From positions 1 to 38,627 of the forward strand of contig NZ_DATIND010000012.1 in assembly GCF_035474595.1 (NCBI RefSeq): 38,627 nucleotides of DNA, written 5' to 3'. Source of the DNA: Longimicrobium sp. GTDB lineage: Bacteria > Gemmatimonadota > Gemmatimonadetes > Longimicrobiales > Longimicrobiaceae. A program made the translations under genes and the position numbers. The notes under the pieces are model-generated. The model worked only from the letters and a program-made list of their open reading frames with translations. It had not been told where the DNA came from and ran no database searches. Positions 37,825 through 38,627 of the stretch are shown here, one piece after another. Every line of letters begins with the position of its first letter. Position 1 is the first letter of the stretch.

Positions 37825-38598
37825 GATTTCGATCTCCAGCCCGTCGTACGCGGCCTGGATGCCGGGCGGGAGACGGCGGTCCAGCTCCTCGGCGCTGGTG
37901 CGGTGGCTCAGGTGCGTGAGGAAGGTGCGCTCGGCGCCCAGCCGCGCGGCCGTCTCGCACGCCTCCTCCACGCTGAAGTGCGTGGGGTGCGGCGTGTCGA
38001 ACCAGAGCGCGTTCAGCACCAGCACGCGTACGCCGCGCAGCGCCTCCTCGGTGGCCGGCGGCAGCCGCTTGGCGTCGGTCACGTACCCCAGCGCGCCGCA
38101 GCGGAACCCGTGCACCTTCGCGTGGCCGTGCGGAACGGGAACGGGAAGGAGGTCGAACCCGGCGATCGACAGCGGCTCGTGCGAGCGGTAGTAGTGCAGC
38201 TCCGCCTCGGGCTTGCTGGTCCCCTCGATGGGGCGGATGGACGGGTCGAACACGTAGGCGAAGCGCGAGGCCAGCACCGCCGCGTCCTGCTCGTGCGCCC
38301 ACACGTCCAGCGCGTGCCCGGTGCGCTCGGAGAAGACGCGCAGGTCGTCCACCCCGTGCACGTGGTCGGCGTGCGTGTGCGTGTAGAACACGGCGTCCAC
38401 CTCGCGCACCCCGGCCGCGACGAGCTGGAGACGCAGCTCCGGCGGCGTGTCTATCAGCAGCCGCCGCCCGCCGTCCTCGAGCAGCGCGGCGTGGCGGGTG
38501 CGCTTGTCGCGCGGGTCCGCCGAGTGGCAGACGGCGCAGCGGCACCCGATCACCGGCACGCCGAACGAGGTGCCGGTGCCGAGGAAGCGCAGCCTCAC
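37822..38598 (-). CDS. MBL-fold hydrolase, PhnP-like
   Basis: Metallo-beta-lactamase superfamily protein of 258 aa, cytosolic, related to PhnP (phosphoribosyl cyclic phosphate phosphodiesterase) and tRNase Z-like enzymes. The N-terminus MRLRFLGTGTSFGVPVIGC is the family start. GCRCAVC (Cys19, 21, 24) gives the extra zinc-binding cysteines typical of PhnP, and HTHADH (74-79) forms the main metal site. Further His residues are in PVPHGHAKVHGF and FLTHLSHRTSAEELDRRL near the C-terminus. No other phn genes are nearby, so the substrate is uncertain. The start is a GTG (38596-38598) only four bases from an 8-bp array on its 5' side, and the stop is inside another array, so both ends of the gene abut repeats. 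No Shine-Dalgarno is visible. Confidence 0.87.
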   Translation of the reverse strand: MRLRFLGTGTSFGVPVIGCRCAVCHSADPRDKRTRHAALLEDGGRRLLIDTPPELRLQLVAAGVREVDAVFYTHTHADHVHGVDDLRVFSERTGHALDVWAHEQDAAVLASRFAYVFDPSIRPIEGTSKPEAELHYYRSHEPLSIAGFDLLPVPVPHGHAKVHGFRCGALGYVTDAKRLPPATEEALRGVRVLVLNALWFDTPHPTHFSVEEACETAARLGAERTFLTHLSHRTSAEELDRRLPPGIQAAYDGLEIEI

Positions 38599-38602
38599 GG
38601 AA

Positions 38603-38627
38603 GTGCGAGAGTGCGAGAGTGCGAAAG
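38603..38627 (+). repeat. 8-bp tandem array at the right edge
   Basis: Three GTGCGAGA-type units (AAGTGCGAGAGTGCGAGAGTGCG), cut by the window end. It is inverted relative to the array on the other side of the PhnP-like gene. Confidence 0.75.

Overview
This 38.6 kb window is GC-rich (roughly 70 %) bacterial chromosome with 29 protein genes, one of them (fabF) cut by the left edge. Codon use, the gene set (CASTOR/POLLUX channel, DUF2939 protein, putative aminopeptidase, many small lipoproteins) and above all the many short intergenic repeats suggest a Gemmatimonadota member, probably Longimicrobium-like. The lineage is inferred, because no rRNA or other marker is present. No tRNA, rRNA, CRISPR, prophage or transposase gene was seen.

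Layout. 1-4.5 kb: partial fabF, a NarL-type response regulator, a small membrane-anchored protein with a probable frameshift, ccdA and a lipoprotein. 4.5-9.9 kb: a nitronate-monooxygenase-like flavoprotein, an orphan 4-hydroxybenzoyl-CoA-reductase-type FAD/[4Fe-4S] subunit, fumC and a small secreted protein. 10.1-13.5 kb: a decayed copy of the fumC 3' end, a two-gene module with an ADP-ribosyltransferase-like protein and a small partner, a divergent tryptophan 2,3-dioxygenase, an MBL-fold lipoprotein and a thioredoxin-2 type protein. 13.5-20.7 kb, all minus strand: a four-PAS GGDEF-EAL protein, wrbA, a thioesterase, a YhiN-type flavoprotein and two tiny overlapping ORFs. 20.9-28.8 kb: a channel-like membrane protein, a variant uvrA, a DUF4160-DUF2442 pair, a pabB-pabC fusion and a GH25 lysozyme. 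28.9-38.6 kb: a short CDF transporter, a secreted Arg/Tyr-rich protein, a putative aminopeptidase, a DUF2939 protein, a diacylglycerol-kinase-family gene overlapping pgi, a CASTOR/POLLUX channel and a PhnP-like hydrolase.

The genes are mostly unrelated housekeeping and envelope functions in short transcription units. Likely co-transcribed groups are pgi with the lipid kinase, DUF4160 with DUF2442, the ART-like gene with its partner, and possibly the dioxygenase, MBL and thioredoxin genes.

The most unusual content is between genes. Eleven copies of a two-hairpin element (~45-67 bp) share a linker close to GTTGTTGCC and a TTCA loop, while both stems change with base pairing kept; two pairs of copies are inverted. 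There are also 8-bp tandem arrays (GCACTNNC) that touch or contain stop codons, five copies of a GTCATCCTGAG...GGATCT element (two with a two-hairpin element nested inside), and two copies of a ~187 bp hairpin-rich repeat.
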